From the NCBI GenBank assembly GCA_009391605.1, contig VFGQ01000041.1:1-25966 (forward strand): a stretch of DNA of 25,966 bases, given 5' to 3'. The position numbers and the translations under genes were made by a program. Source of the stretch: SAR202 cluster bacterium. GTDB taxonomy: Bacteria; Chloroflexota; Dehalococcoidia; SAR202; GCA-002694895. The notes beneath the pieces are model-generated. The model was given only the letters and a program-made list of their open reading frames with translations. It did not search any database and was not told the DNA's origin. Positions 16,012 to 24,287 of this stretch are shown here, in pieces (within the stretch, counting starts at the first letter, position 1; each line of letters begins with the position of its first letter).

Positions 16012-16578
16012 ATGGAATTAAATATTGACAATGTTAAAGAATATACTTCTGAAAAAATGATTAAATCTATGGAAATTTTAAAAAGTGAATTATCGTCAAT
16101 TCGTACAGGCAGAGCAAACACAAGTATCATTGATTCTATAAAAATCAATGTATACAATTCTAGCCTCCCTCTAAATCAGCTTGCATCTATAAATATCATT
16201 GATGCTAGCTTAATAAATATTAATGCTTGGGATAAAAATAACATTGAACAAATAATAAAAAGCATTCAATCATCTGATTTGGGACTTAACCCAACCATAG
16301 ATGGGGATATTATAAAACTAAGCGTACCACCACTTAGTGAAGAACGAAGAATAGAATTAAGCAAAGTAGCAAAACAAAAAGTAGAACAGTCTGCAATTGC
16401 AATAAGAAATATTCGAAGAAGTATTATTGACGAAATCAAATCCAATGAAAAAAACTCCTCATTTAGCCAGGACGAATCAAAAAGAATGCAACAAGATGTT
16501 CAAAAAGTAACTGATACTTTTATATCAAATATGAATAATGCCGGAGAAAATAAACAACAAGATATTTTAAGTATCTAA
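16012..16578 (+). CDS. frr: Ribosome recycling factor
   Basis: Splits post-termination ribosomes together with EF-G. The 188 residues are nearly the standard length (about 185). Signatures are LSSIRTGRANTSIID (27-41), the small beta domain (VYNSSLPLNQLASINI), and SEERRIELSKVAKQKVEQSAIAIRNIRR, which forms the long helical stalk. A clear AGGAG lies at 16002-16006 before the ATG. It follows pyrH by 12 bases and precedes uppS by 21. Confidence 0.96.
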   Translation: MELNIDNVKEYTSEKMIKSMEILKSELSSIRTGRANTSIIDSIKINVYNSSLPLNQLASINIIDASLININAWDKNNIEQIIKSIQSSDLGLNPTIDGDIIKLSVPPLSEERRIELSKVAKQKVEQSAIAIRNIRRSIIDEIKSNEKNSSFSQDESKRMQQDVQKVTDTFISNMNNAGENKQQDILSI

Positions 16579-16599
16579 AAAACGTTATAATTACCCATA

Positions 16600-17289
16600 A
16601 TGAAAATTAATGATATCAACCATGTCGCTATAATTATGGACGGAAATGGAAGGTGGGCTGAACAACATAACCTTCCAAGGTTTTCAGGGCATAAAAAAGG
16701 GTTAGATACGATTCCGGAAGTTGTTAAAGAATTAAAAAATAATAATATAAAATATATAACATTATTTGCCTTTTCAACAGAAAATAATTTCCGCCCCCAA
16801 GAAGAAAAAGAAAATTTACTCAATTTACTTGAATTTGCATTAAATGAAATTGCAAAAGAAATTCATAAGAATAAAGTCAAATTATCATTTATTGGTGAGA
16901 TAGAACATCTGCCAAAAGTTTTAATAAGAAAAATAGAAAATATTACTCAAAGCTATGATACAAATTATGATGCAGAATTAATCATCGCTTGGAATTACGG
17001 AGGAAGACAAGAAATTATACAAGCAGTAAATAAATTAATTAAACAAAATATTAATAATATAAATGAAAAACAATTTGAAAAATTACTTTATACGAACGGG
17101 ACCCCAAACCCTGACTTAATCATCAGGACAGGGGGACAAAAAAGAATTAGTAATTTTATGCTCTGGCAATCAGCATACTCAGAAATGTATTTTACTTCAA
17201 AATTATGGCCTGATTTTAATAAAAGGGATGTAATTAAAGCTCTTAACGATTTCAAAAAAAGAAATAGAAATTATGGAAAAATTAATTAA
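16600..17289 (+). CDS. uppS: Undecaprenyl diphosphate synthase (cis-prenyltransferase)
   Basis: Builds the C55 lipid carrier for cell-wall and glycan synthesis from isopentenyl and farnesyl diphosphates. The 229 residues include HVAIIMDGNGRWA (8-20) with the catalytic D14, FSGHKKG (28-34), FAFSTENNFRP (56-66), and PDLIIRTGGQKRISNFMLWQSAYSEMYFT (171-199) with E195 at the conserved magnesium-binding Glu position. Two small departures are noted: FSTENN where FSTENW is usual, and TGGQ where TGGE is usual. It overlaps cdsA by 17 bases, and its substrate pathway genes dxr and ispG follow in the operon. Confidence 0.95.
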   Translation: MKINDINHVAIIMDGNGRWAEQHNLPRFSGHKKGLDTIPEVVKELKNNNIKYITLFAFSTENNFRPQEEKENLLNLLEFALNEIAKEIHKNKVKLSFIGEIEHLPKVLIRKIENITQSYDTNYDAELIIAWNYGGRQEIIQAVNKLIKQNINNINEKQFEKLLYTNGTPNPDLIIRTGGQKRISNFMLWQSAYSEMYFTSKLWPDFNKRDVIKALNDFKKRNRNYGKIN

Positions 17290-18127
17290 GTATTATTCAA
17301 TTTCAAATTTAAATTTAAGGATTCTATCTACCTTGTTTTTAATCATTCCTTTAATCTTCATTACTTGGTACAGCTATTTAGGTTCTATAATTATTTTATT
17401 TTTAGTGTCATACATTTCTACAAATGAACTCATAAATAATAAAGCAACCATAACAAATGTCATCTCTGGGATAATAAGTGGTTTTATTGCAATTTCTCCT
17501 TTCATTTTTTATCAAATATTTAATTCAAGTATATATTTTGAAAATTTTATATTTCATCTTATTACAACAATAATTATGGCAAATATATTCATATCTATAT
17601 TTTTTAATTATCAAAATATTATTTCAAATATTTATTGTAAATTCATAATTCCAATTCTATTGCCATCAATATTTGTGATTTATGGGGCAATGATTTTAAT
17701 TGAAAATAAAAATATTTTTCTATTATTAATTATATTAAGTGCTTTAAATGATTCCAGTGCTTATGCCATAGGCAAGATTTTTGGAAGACATGCATTGTCA
17801 AAAAAAATTAGTCCAAAAAAAACTGTTGAGGGATCATTGGGGGGAATGATTGTAACAACATTTGTAGGTATAGCAATATTTAAATTAAATATAAGTCCAT
17901 TATACTTAGATAGCATTAATATCTTTTATCTAATATTCAGCATTTTACTATTATCAATATTCGGACAAATTGGAGATTTATTTTTCTCTAAAATAAAAAG
18001 GATTAAACAAATAAAAGATTTTGGTAATATATTCCCAGGTCATGGGGGTCTTTTAGACAGAATAGATTCATCTTTATTCATCTTATGGTTAGGATATTTT
18101 ATGTTATTAAATTGGATTAATTTATGA
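17273..18127 (+). CDS. cdsA: Phosphatidate cytidylyltransferase
   Basis: Makes CDP-diacylglycerol for phospholipids, in the cytoplasmic membrane. It is 284 residues with about eight hydrophobic spans. SPKKTVEGSLGG (180-191) and the full CDP-DAG synthase signature at 239-265 (SKIKRIKQIKDFG then FPGHGGLLDRID) are both intact, with D160 upstream in the usual ALNDSSAY context. The gene overlaps uppS by 17 bases and dxr by 4 (ATGA), so translation is likely coupled. Confidence 0.95.
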   Translation: MEKLIKYYSISNLNLRILSTLFLIIPLIFITWYSYLGSIIILFLVSYISTNELINNKATITNVISGIISGFIAISPFIFYQIFNSSIYFENFIFHLITTIIMANIFISIFFNYQNIISNIYCKFIIPILLPSIFVIYGAMILIENKNIFLLLIILSALNDSSAYAIGKIFGRHALSKKISPKKTVEGSLGGMIVTTFVGIAIFKLNISPLYLDSINIFYLIFSILLLSIFGQIGDLFFSKIKRIKQIKDFGNIFPGHGGLLDRIDSSLFILWLGYFMLLNWINL

Positions 18128-19236
18128 AAAACATATCAGTACTGGGATCTACCGGTTCCATAGGCATACAAACTCTTGAAATATGTAGAAAATTAGAAAA
18201 TTTAAACATTATAGGATTAACTTGTAATAAAAATACCACGCTGTTAAAAAAACAAATAAAAGAATTCCAGCCTGATTATTATTGGACAAATAGAAAAAAT
18301 ATAAATATTCAAAATTCAAAATTAAAATCACCAACAAATATTGCAACAGATCCTAATCTTGATATTTTAGTAGTTGCTACAGAAGGTTTATCATCATTAA
18401 AACCAATAATAAAATCTTTGGAAGAATCAAAAGTAATAGCTTTAGCGAATAAAGAATCTATATTATGTGGTGCTGAATTAATAATTGAAAAACTTAAAAT
18501 GTACTCAGGAAAATTAATCCCTTTAGATAGTGAACCCGCTAGTGTAAAAGGAATACTCTCTCAAACAAATAAAAAACCAAAAAAAATAATTATCACTGCA
18601 TCAGGTGGCCCATTTAGAGGGCATAAATTTAATATGTTAAAACATATAACTCCCAATGATGCTCTTAATCACCCAACATGGAAAATGGGGAAGAAAATAT
18701 CAATAGATTCAGCTACTCTGATGAATAAAGCATTTGAAGTTATAGAATGCAGTATATTATTTAATTTCCCTATTGATAAAATTGAAGTGATATTAAATCC
18801 AGCTAGCAATATTCATGCGTTAGTTGAATTTAATGACAACTCATTTATAGCTGCATCATATCCTCCAGATATGAAAATACCCATAAATGAAGGTTTGAAC
18901 TATCAAGAATTTAAAAACAACGGAATTTATTGTGAATTTGAAAAAGAAAAACTGAATGGATCAGATTTCGAACCATTTAAATCCTCAGATTATCCCGTAT
19001 TTGAATTGGGTTTAGAATATGGAAAAAGAAGAGGTAGCTGGTTGGTAGCATTGTGTGGTGCAGATCAAGCAGCAGTAGAATTGTTTCTTAATGAAAAAAT
19101 TCAATTTACTGATATTCCTATTTTAATTGAATCAGTTTTAAAATCACATAAAGAAGAAACTGATTTAAATATAAATAATATATATAGAATATATCAAAAT
19201 ACTATAAACAATACTTACGATATGGCCAGGGTATAA
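18124..19236 (+). CDS. dxr: 1-deoxy-D-xylulose 5-phosphate reductoisomerase
   Basis: First committed step of the MEP isoprenoid pathway, using NADPH and a divalent metal. The 370 residues have LGSTGSIGIQTLE (7-19), ALANKES (107-112), the metal ligands in LDSEPAS (D135, E137), GGPFRGH (161-167), and HPTWKMGKKISIDSATLMNKAFEVIE (183-208). Differences from the textbook protein: DSEP for DSEH, NPASNIHAL (225-233) for HPQSIVHSL, and LCGADQAAV for LNAANEVAV near the C-terminus. The catalytic acids are retained. Some of these may be normal in Chloroflexota. It abuts rseP with no gap. Confidence 0.94.
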   Translation: MKNISVLGSTGSIGIQTLEICRKLENLNIIGLTCNKNTTLLKKQIKEFQPDYYWTNRKNINIQNSKLKSPTNIATDPNLDILVVATEGLSSLKPIIKSLEESKVIALANKESILCGAELIIEKLKMYSGKLIPLDSEPASVKGILSQTNKKPKKIIITASGGPFRGHKFNMLKHITPNDALNHPTWKMGKKISIDSATLMNKAFEVIECSILFNFPIDKIEVILNPASNIHALVEFNDNSFIAASYPPDMKIPINEGLNYQEFKNNGIYCEFEKEKLNGSDFEPFKSSDYPVFELGLEYGKRRGSWLVALCGADQAAVELFLNEKIQFTDIPILIESVLKSHKEETDLNINNIYRIYQNTINNTYDMARV

Positions 19237-20412
19237 ATGAGCGAATTATCAGGATATTTATTATTTATACCAATCATATTCATTATTGTAGTTTTTCATG
19301 AATTTGGCCATTTTATCATTGCAAAAATATTTAAAATAGAAGTAGAGGAATTTGCAATAGGATTCCCTCCAAGACTTTTTGCTAAAAAAATTTCCTCAAC
19401 AATTATAAGTTTAAATGCAATTCCTCTTGGAGGTTATGTAAAATTACCATCTATAGAAACACCAGATAAAAAAGAAAGATTTTCCAAAACATTAAGTATT
19501 AAAAAAATCATTATTTTTTCTATGGGTTCGTTATTTAATTTTTTAATGACATTTCTTATTCTTGTATTCATATTTTTAACTCCTCACAAAATATGGGGTG
19601 GGGAAATATATATAGAAAAAGTTGCTCCAAATTCACCTGCAGAAATATCAGGATTCATTCAGGGGGATATTATAAGAAAAATAAATAATAATTCAATAGA
19701 TACAATTGATAAATTGGTTAACAATATATCAGAAAACAAAAATTCTCCTACTAAAATCGTAATCGAAAGAAATAAAAATTTATCTGTTTTTGGATCTATT
19801 ACTCAAACAGAAAGAAAAGAATTAAACATTACTCCAAGGGAATCATCGATAAAAAGAAAAGTAGTACAAAATGTTCAAAATATTAATGAAGAAGTGTCTT
19901 TAGAATTAGCTAAGAAATACAACTCGAAACTTGAAATAGGCGATGAAATGACTGAGGGCAAAATGGGAGTATTAATAAACATTAAAAATCCAAAACAAAT
20001 TGATGCTCAATTAAGTTTTAATGAATCAATTAAAAAATCATATATTACAATGGGATTATTATTTTCAGGAATTAAATATATATTTATTGAAAATAATGAG
20101 TTATCAGGAGAATCTAAATTTACTGGACCAGTCGGAATAGCCCAGTTAACTAATCAATCATCTAAACAAGGGTTACAATCAATTGCAGAATTAGTGGCAT
20201 TAATAAGTTTTTCACTTGGAATTTTTAATCTGATTCCTTTCCCACCTCTTGATGGGGGGAAATTATTTCTTGAATTAATCACTATATCTAGAAAGGGTTA
20301 CCCTCTTCCATCAACTTTTACTTATAGGATACAATTGATTGGTGTTTCAATTTTATTTGGATTAATTATCTTTGTAACATTGTCAGACATAATTAATATT
20401 TTTAATGGCTAA
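19237..20412 (+). CDS. rseP: Site-2 intramembrane zinc metalloprotease RseP
   Basis: Cuts transmembrane segments, typically anti-sigma factors or leftover signal peptides. The 391 residues show the zinc motif HEFGH at 21-25 in the first membrane helix, PLGGYVKL (63-70), one periplasmic PDZ domain (about 122-178, VAPNSPAEISGFIQGDIIRKINN), FTGPVGIAQLT (295-305), and the third metal ligand region FNLIPFPPLDGG (330-341). The length and single PDZ match Gram-positive/Chloroflexota RseP rather than the two-PDZ E. coli form. Its place between dxr and ispG follows a widespread gene order. No sigma/anti-sigma pair is in the window, so its substrate is unknown. Confidence 0.94.
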   Translation: MSELSGYLLFIPIIFIIVVFHEFGHFIIAKIFKIEVEEFAIGFPPRLFAKKISSTIISLNAIPLGGYVKLPSIETPDKKERFSKTLSIKKIIIFSMGSLFNFLMTFLILVFIFLTPHKIWGGEIYIEKVAPNSPAEISGFIQGDIIRKINNNSIDTIDKLVNNISENKNSPTKIVIERNKNLSVFGSITQTERKELNITPRESSIKRKVVQNVQNINEEVSLELAKKYNSKLEIGDEMTEGKMGVLINIKNPKQIDAQLSFNESIKKSYITMGLLFSGIKYIFIENNELSGESKFTGPVGIAQLTNQSSKQGLQSIAELVALISFSLGIFNLIPFPPLDGGKLFLELITISRKGYPLPSTFTYRIQLIGVSILFGLIIFVTLSDIINIFNG

Positions 20413-20415
20413 TGC

Positions 20416-21567
20416 ATGATAACAAGAAGAAATACAAAACCTCTAGAAATTGGGAATGTTCAAATTGGAGGCAATTCCCCTGTATCTATACAATCCATGA
20501 CAAAAACTCCAACTTCAGATATAGAATCAACCTTAAAACAAATAAATTCTGTTCAAGAAAATGGATGTGAAATAATCAGATGTGCAGTACCAGATATGAA
20601 TTCTGCTATAGCACTAAAAGATATAGTAAGTGAATCACCTATTCCTGTTATTGCAGATATACATTTTCATCATGAACTAGCAATTAAATCAATTGATTCA
20701 GGAGTACATGCGTTAAGATTAAACCCTGGAAATATTAGAGATCATACAAAAGTAAAAGATATTGTGTCCAAAGCTAAATCTGCTTCTATTCCTATTAGAA
20801 TAGGTGTGAATTTCGGGAGTTTACCTCCAGTTGGATCCATAGGTAAAACTAAAGGAATATCAAGGCATAATAAAGGCGTAGAAAAACTTCCAAAATTTGA
20901 TAAAAAAACTAATATCTACTCTCAGGTAGATCACATGGTAAGAACAGCACTATGGGAAATAGATATACTTGAATCACTTAAATTTTATGATATAAAAATT
21001 TCAATGAAAGCTTTTGACATAGAAACAACTGTTGAAGCCTATAAATCAATATCAAAATTAATACCATACCCTGTTCATTTGGGTATAACTGAATCTGGAA
21101 CTAAAGACTCTGGTTCTATACGATCAGCAGTAGGAATTGGAATGTTACTTTACGAAGGAATTGGAGATACTATAAGAGTATCGCTGAGCGACGACCCTGT
21201 TGAAGAAGTTAAAGCAGCAAATAATATTCTAAAAGCTTTAAATTTAAAAAACACTGGGATAACCTTAGTTTCCTGCCCAGGATGTGCAAGAGCGGATGTA
21301 GATATTATTAATCTTGCTAAAAAGGTAGACGATATTACAAAAAAATCTAAATCAAAACTAAAAATAGCTGTTATGGGATGTGAAGTGAATGGTCCTGGAG
21401 AGGCTAAGGATGCAGATCTTGGAATAGCTGCAGGTGTGGGTAAGGCTATAATATTCAAAAAAGGGAAAAAAGATAAAGTAGTTAATGCTGATGAAATGTT
21501 AACAATTTTTACGCAAGAAATAAAAAAGATGGAAAATGATTATGATAAAAATCTTATTCAAGGGTAA
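20416..21567 (+). CDS. ispG: 4-hydroxy-3-methylbut-2-enyl diphosphate synthase
   Basis: Sixth step of the MEP pathway, a 4Fe-4S reductase. The 383 residues begin IGNVQIGGNSPVSIQSMTKTPT, then PVIADIHFHHELA (77-89), LRLNPGNI (100-107), GVNFGSL, and the C-terminal cluster domain with C287 and C290 (SCPGCARADVD), C322 and E329 (MGCEVNGPGEA), which are the three Cys and one Glu ligands. It is the short two-domain bacterial form. It lies 3 bases after rseP and 6 before proS, with dxr two genes upstream. Confidence 0.96.
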   Translation: MITRRNTKPLEIGNVQIGGNSPVSIQSMTKTPTSDIESTLKQINSVQENGCEIIRCAVPDMNSAIALKDIVSESPIPVIADIHFHHELAIKSIDSGVHALRLNPGNIRDHTKVKDIVSKAKSASIPIRIGVNFGSLPPVGSIGKTKGISRHNKGVEKLPKFDKKTNIYSQVDHMVRTALWEIDILESLKFYDIKISMKAFDIETTVEAYKSISKLIPYPVHLGITESGTKDSGSIRSAVGIGMLLYEGIGDTIRVSLSDDPVEEVKAANNILKALNLKNTGITLVSCPGCARADVDIINLAKKVDDITKKSKSKLKIAVMGCEVNGPGEAKDADLGIAAGVGKAIIFKKGKKDKVVNADEMLTIFTQEIKKMENDYDKNLIQG

Positions 21568-21573
21568 TAAACA

Positions 21574-23265
21574 ATGTATTTAAGTAAGATGCTATTTAAA
21601 TCCTTAAGAGAATTGCCATCAGATATAGAGCTTGAAAGTCACAAAATCATGTTGAAATCTTCCATGATCCATCAAGCTAGTTCAGGTATATATAGTTACC
21701 TACCAACAGCATGGAAGTCATTAAAAAAAATTGAATCTATAATCCGAGAAGAAATGGATGCTATTGGTGGACAAGAATTACGCATGCCTGTAATTCAACC
21801 AAAAGATATTTGGAGTAAATCAGGTAGATTTCAAACAATGGGTGATGAATTGTTCAAGCTTCTAGACAGAAGAAAAAAACCTTTCGTTTTAGCCCCAACA
21901 CACGAAGAAATATTAACATTAATAGTTAAAGATATTATTTCATCTTATAAATCTCTACCTCAAATACTTTATCAAATACAAACAAAATTAAGAGATGAGC
22001 CACGTCCGCGTGGAGGATTATTAAGAGTTAGAGAATTCGTAATGAAAGATGCCTATAGTTTTGATATAAATCAGGAAGGTTTAGATCAAAACTATAATAA
22101 ATTCAGCACTGCCTATCATAATATATATGAGAGATGTGGACTTGAAGTAATTAAAATAGAAGCTGATAGCGGAGCTATAGGAGGTAAAGACTCTCACGAA
22201 TTCGTAGCTATCTCTGAATCAGGAGAGGACACTGTTGTTTTATGCAATAATTGCGACTATGCAGCAAATACGGAAAAAGCGATATTTACAAAAACTGAAT
22301 TTACAGATGAATCAACTAGTGAAAAAAAAGAAATTCTAACTCCTAATATTAAAACAATTCCTGCACTATGCAAATTTTTAAATATTCCTGAATATAAAAC
22401 AATTAAAGCAATGTTTTATGAAACCAACGATAAATTTATATGTGTAGTCATTAGAGGGGATTACGAAATTAACGAGTTAAAGTTAGCAAGGATTTTAGGG
22501 ACAACAGATTTTAAATCTGCAAGTCAGAGTACCCTTGAAAAACACAATATCCCTTCTGGATCCGCATCTCCAATAAATAAAGATATTTATACAATAGCAG
22601 ACGATTCTTTAGAAAAAGGAAATGATTTCGTCGCAGGTGCAAATAAAGAAAATTATCATATCTCAAATATTAATCTTCATACCGATTTTAAAGCAGATAT
22701 AATAACAGATATCGCAAAATTCCCTGACCAAGCAAAATGTATAAATTGCAATAATGATTTATATACCAAAAAAGCAATTGAAGTAGGTCATATATTCAAA
22801 CTTGGAACCATATACTCTGAAAAATTCAATACAAAATTTTTGACTGAATCAGGAGCAAGAGAATCCATAGAAATGGGTTGTTACGGAATTGGAACAGGTA
22901 GATTACTTGCTGCAATAATAGAACAAAACCATGATAAAAACGGACCTATTTTCCCTAAATCTATATCTCCTTATGAAATCATAATTACTGCTCTAAATAA
23001 TGATATCCCTGAAGTTAAAGCTTATTCTGAAGAAATTTATAATTTATTAAATCAATCTGGTTTCAGCACTGTTCTTGATGACAGAAAAGAAAGTCCGGGT
23101 GTAAAGTTTTCAGATGCTGATTTATTAGGTTTTCCAATAAGAATAACTGTAAGTAAAAGATTAGTAGAAACAAAATCAGCAGAAATAAAGTTGCGAAAAA
23201 ACAGAGATAGTATCACAATTAATAAAAATGAAATTTTAGATTACTTAAAAAAAAGTGAGGATTGA
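21574..23265 (+). CDS. proS: Prolyl-tRNA synthetase
   Basis: Class II synthetase charging tRNA-Pro. The 563 residues match the bacterial type with an editing insertion: N-terminal catalytic part with SGIYSYLPTAWKSLKKIE, ELRMPVIQP and motif 2 TKLRDEPRPRGGLLRVREFVMKDAYSFD (about 132-159); a YbaK/INS domain (about 220-400, containing CVVIRGDYEINELKLARILG) that clears mischarged Ala; motif 3 GCYGIGTGRLLAAIIEQNHD; then the anticodon-binding domain with FSTVLDDRKESPGVKFSDADLLGFPIRI. It ends one base before the first aldolase ATG. Confidence 0.96.
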   Translation: MYLSKMLFKSLRELPSDIELESHKIMLKSSMIHQASSGIYSYLPTAWKSLKKIESIIREEMDAIGGQELRMPVIQPKDIWSKSGRFQTMGDELFKLLDRRKKPFVLAPTHEEILTLIVKDIISSYKSLPQILYQIQTKLRDEPRPRGGLLRVREFVMKDAYSFDINQEGLDQNYNKFSTAYHNIYERCGLEVIKIEADSGAIGGKDSHEFVAISESGEDTVVLCNNCDYAANTEKAIFTKTEFTDESTSEKKEILTPNIKTIPALCKFLNIPEYKTIKAMFYETNDKFICVVIRGDYEINELKLARILGTTDFKSASQSTLEKHNIPSGSASPINKDIYTIADDSLEKGNDFVAGANKENYHISNINLHTDFKADIITDIAKFPDQAKCINCNNDLYTKKAIEVGHIFKLGTIYSEKFNTKFLTESGARESIEMGCYGIGTGRLLAAIIEQNHDKNGPIFPKSISPYEIIITALNNDIPEVKAYSEEIYNLLNQSGFSTVLDDRKESPGVKFSDADLLGFPIRITVSKRLVETKSAEIKLRKNRDSITINKNEILDYLKKSED

Positions 23266-23266
23266 A

Positions 23267-24286
23267 ATGATAGACTTCAGAAGTGACACAGTTACACTAC
23301 CTTCCCCAGAAATGAAACAGGCAATTTTTGATGCCAAATTAGGTGATGATGTATATGGAGAAGATCCCACTGTAAACGAATTAGAAAGACTTAGTGCAGA
23401 AATATTTGGAAAGGAAGCTGCAGTTTTAGTCACAAGCGGAACGATGGGGAATTTAGTATCTGTATTAGCACATTGCCAAAGAGGAGATCAAATAGTGGTA
23501 GGTGATAAATGCCATATTTATCGAGCTGAAGCTGGAGGAATAGCAGCACTCGGAGGGATATTTCCAACTGTACTTCAAAACGATTCTGAAGGTAAATTAG
23601 ATTTAGATGAAATAGAAGCAAGTATTGAACCACTTAATGTTCATAGAGCCCCAACTAAATTAGTAGCACTTGAAAATACAGCTAATGCTGCTGGTGGAAA
23701 AACATTATCAAAGGAATATATAGATTCAGTAAAGAAGATTTGTGATGATAACAATGTAGCACTCCATATAGATGGAGCAAGAATATTTAACGCATCAGTT
23801 GCATTGGAAATGCCAGTGTCTGAACTAACCAAAAGTGTTGACTCACTCACATTCTGCCTATCCAAAGGTATTGGCGCTCCTGTTGGGTCAGTAATTGTAG
23901 GAAGTAAAGAATATATTCAAGAAGCACGAAAATGGCGAAAAATGGTAGGAGGAGGTATGAGACAGGCTGGGATTATTGCAGCTGCCGGAATAGTAGGTAT
24001 TGATAATCATTATGCTCAAATATCAAAAGACCATCAAAATGCAACTAAATTAGCAGAAGGGCTTAAGAAATTCCCACAATTCAGTGTCGAAGATGTAGAA
24101 ACAAATCTTGTATTTTTCTCAATTAACTTACCTTCCCCTCAAAAATTAGCAGACAAATTATCTTCAAAAGGATTATTAGGTGGTAATGCAGGTTCAAGAT
24201 GGAGATTTGCTACGCACTATGGCATTGAAGCAAATGATATAGATGAGGCATTAAATATTATGGAATTAAGTTTAGAGGAATTATAA
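23267..24286 (+). CDS. ltaE: Low-specificity L-threonine aldolase (copy 1)
   Basis: PLP enzyme splitting L-threonine or L-allo-threonine into glycine and acetaldehyde. The 339 residues align end to end with E. coli LtaE: MIDFRSDTVTLPSPEM, GDDVYGEDPTVN (26-37), SHC-like LAHCQRGDQ, the PLP-stacking H83, the substrate-contacting H126, DGAR (169-172), and the PLP lysine K200 in FCLSKGIGAPVGS. F87 of E. coli is Ala here, and the usual ENTHN reads ENTAN. The ATG at 23267 is preferred over an in-frame GTG at 23255, because the GTG lies inside proS and its surroundings (AGTGAGG) serve as the ribosome site. It is cotranscribed with proS and the second aldolase. Confidence 0.9.
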   Translation: MIDFRSDTVTLPSPEMKQAIFDAKLGDDVYGEDPTVNELERLSAEIFGKEAAVLVTSGTMGNLVSVLAHCQRGDQIVVGDKCHIYRAEAGGIAALGGIFPTVLQNDSEGKLDLDEIEASIEPLNVHRAPTKLVALENTANAAGGKTLSKEYIDSVKKICDDNNVALHIDGARIFNASVALEMPVSELTKSVDSLTFCLSKGIGAPVGSVIVGSKEYIQEARKWRKMVGGGMRQAGIIAAAGIVGIDNHYAQISKDHQNATKLAEGLKKFPQFSVEDVETNLVFFSINLPSPQKLADKLSSKGLLGGNAGSRWRFATHYGIEANDIDEALNIMELSLEEL

Positions 24287-24287
24287 T

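Noticed and set aside
16586..16591. TATAAT before uppS as an internal promoter
   Set aside because: It lacks a -35 at normal spacing and would start transcription at or after the uppS ATG; it is likely a chance match.
23255..23266. GTG at 23255 as start of the first threonine aldolase
   Set aside because: It lies within proS, adds four residues not seen in the family, and the bases around it form the ribosome site for the ATG at 23267, which gives the canonical MIDFRSDTVT start.
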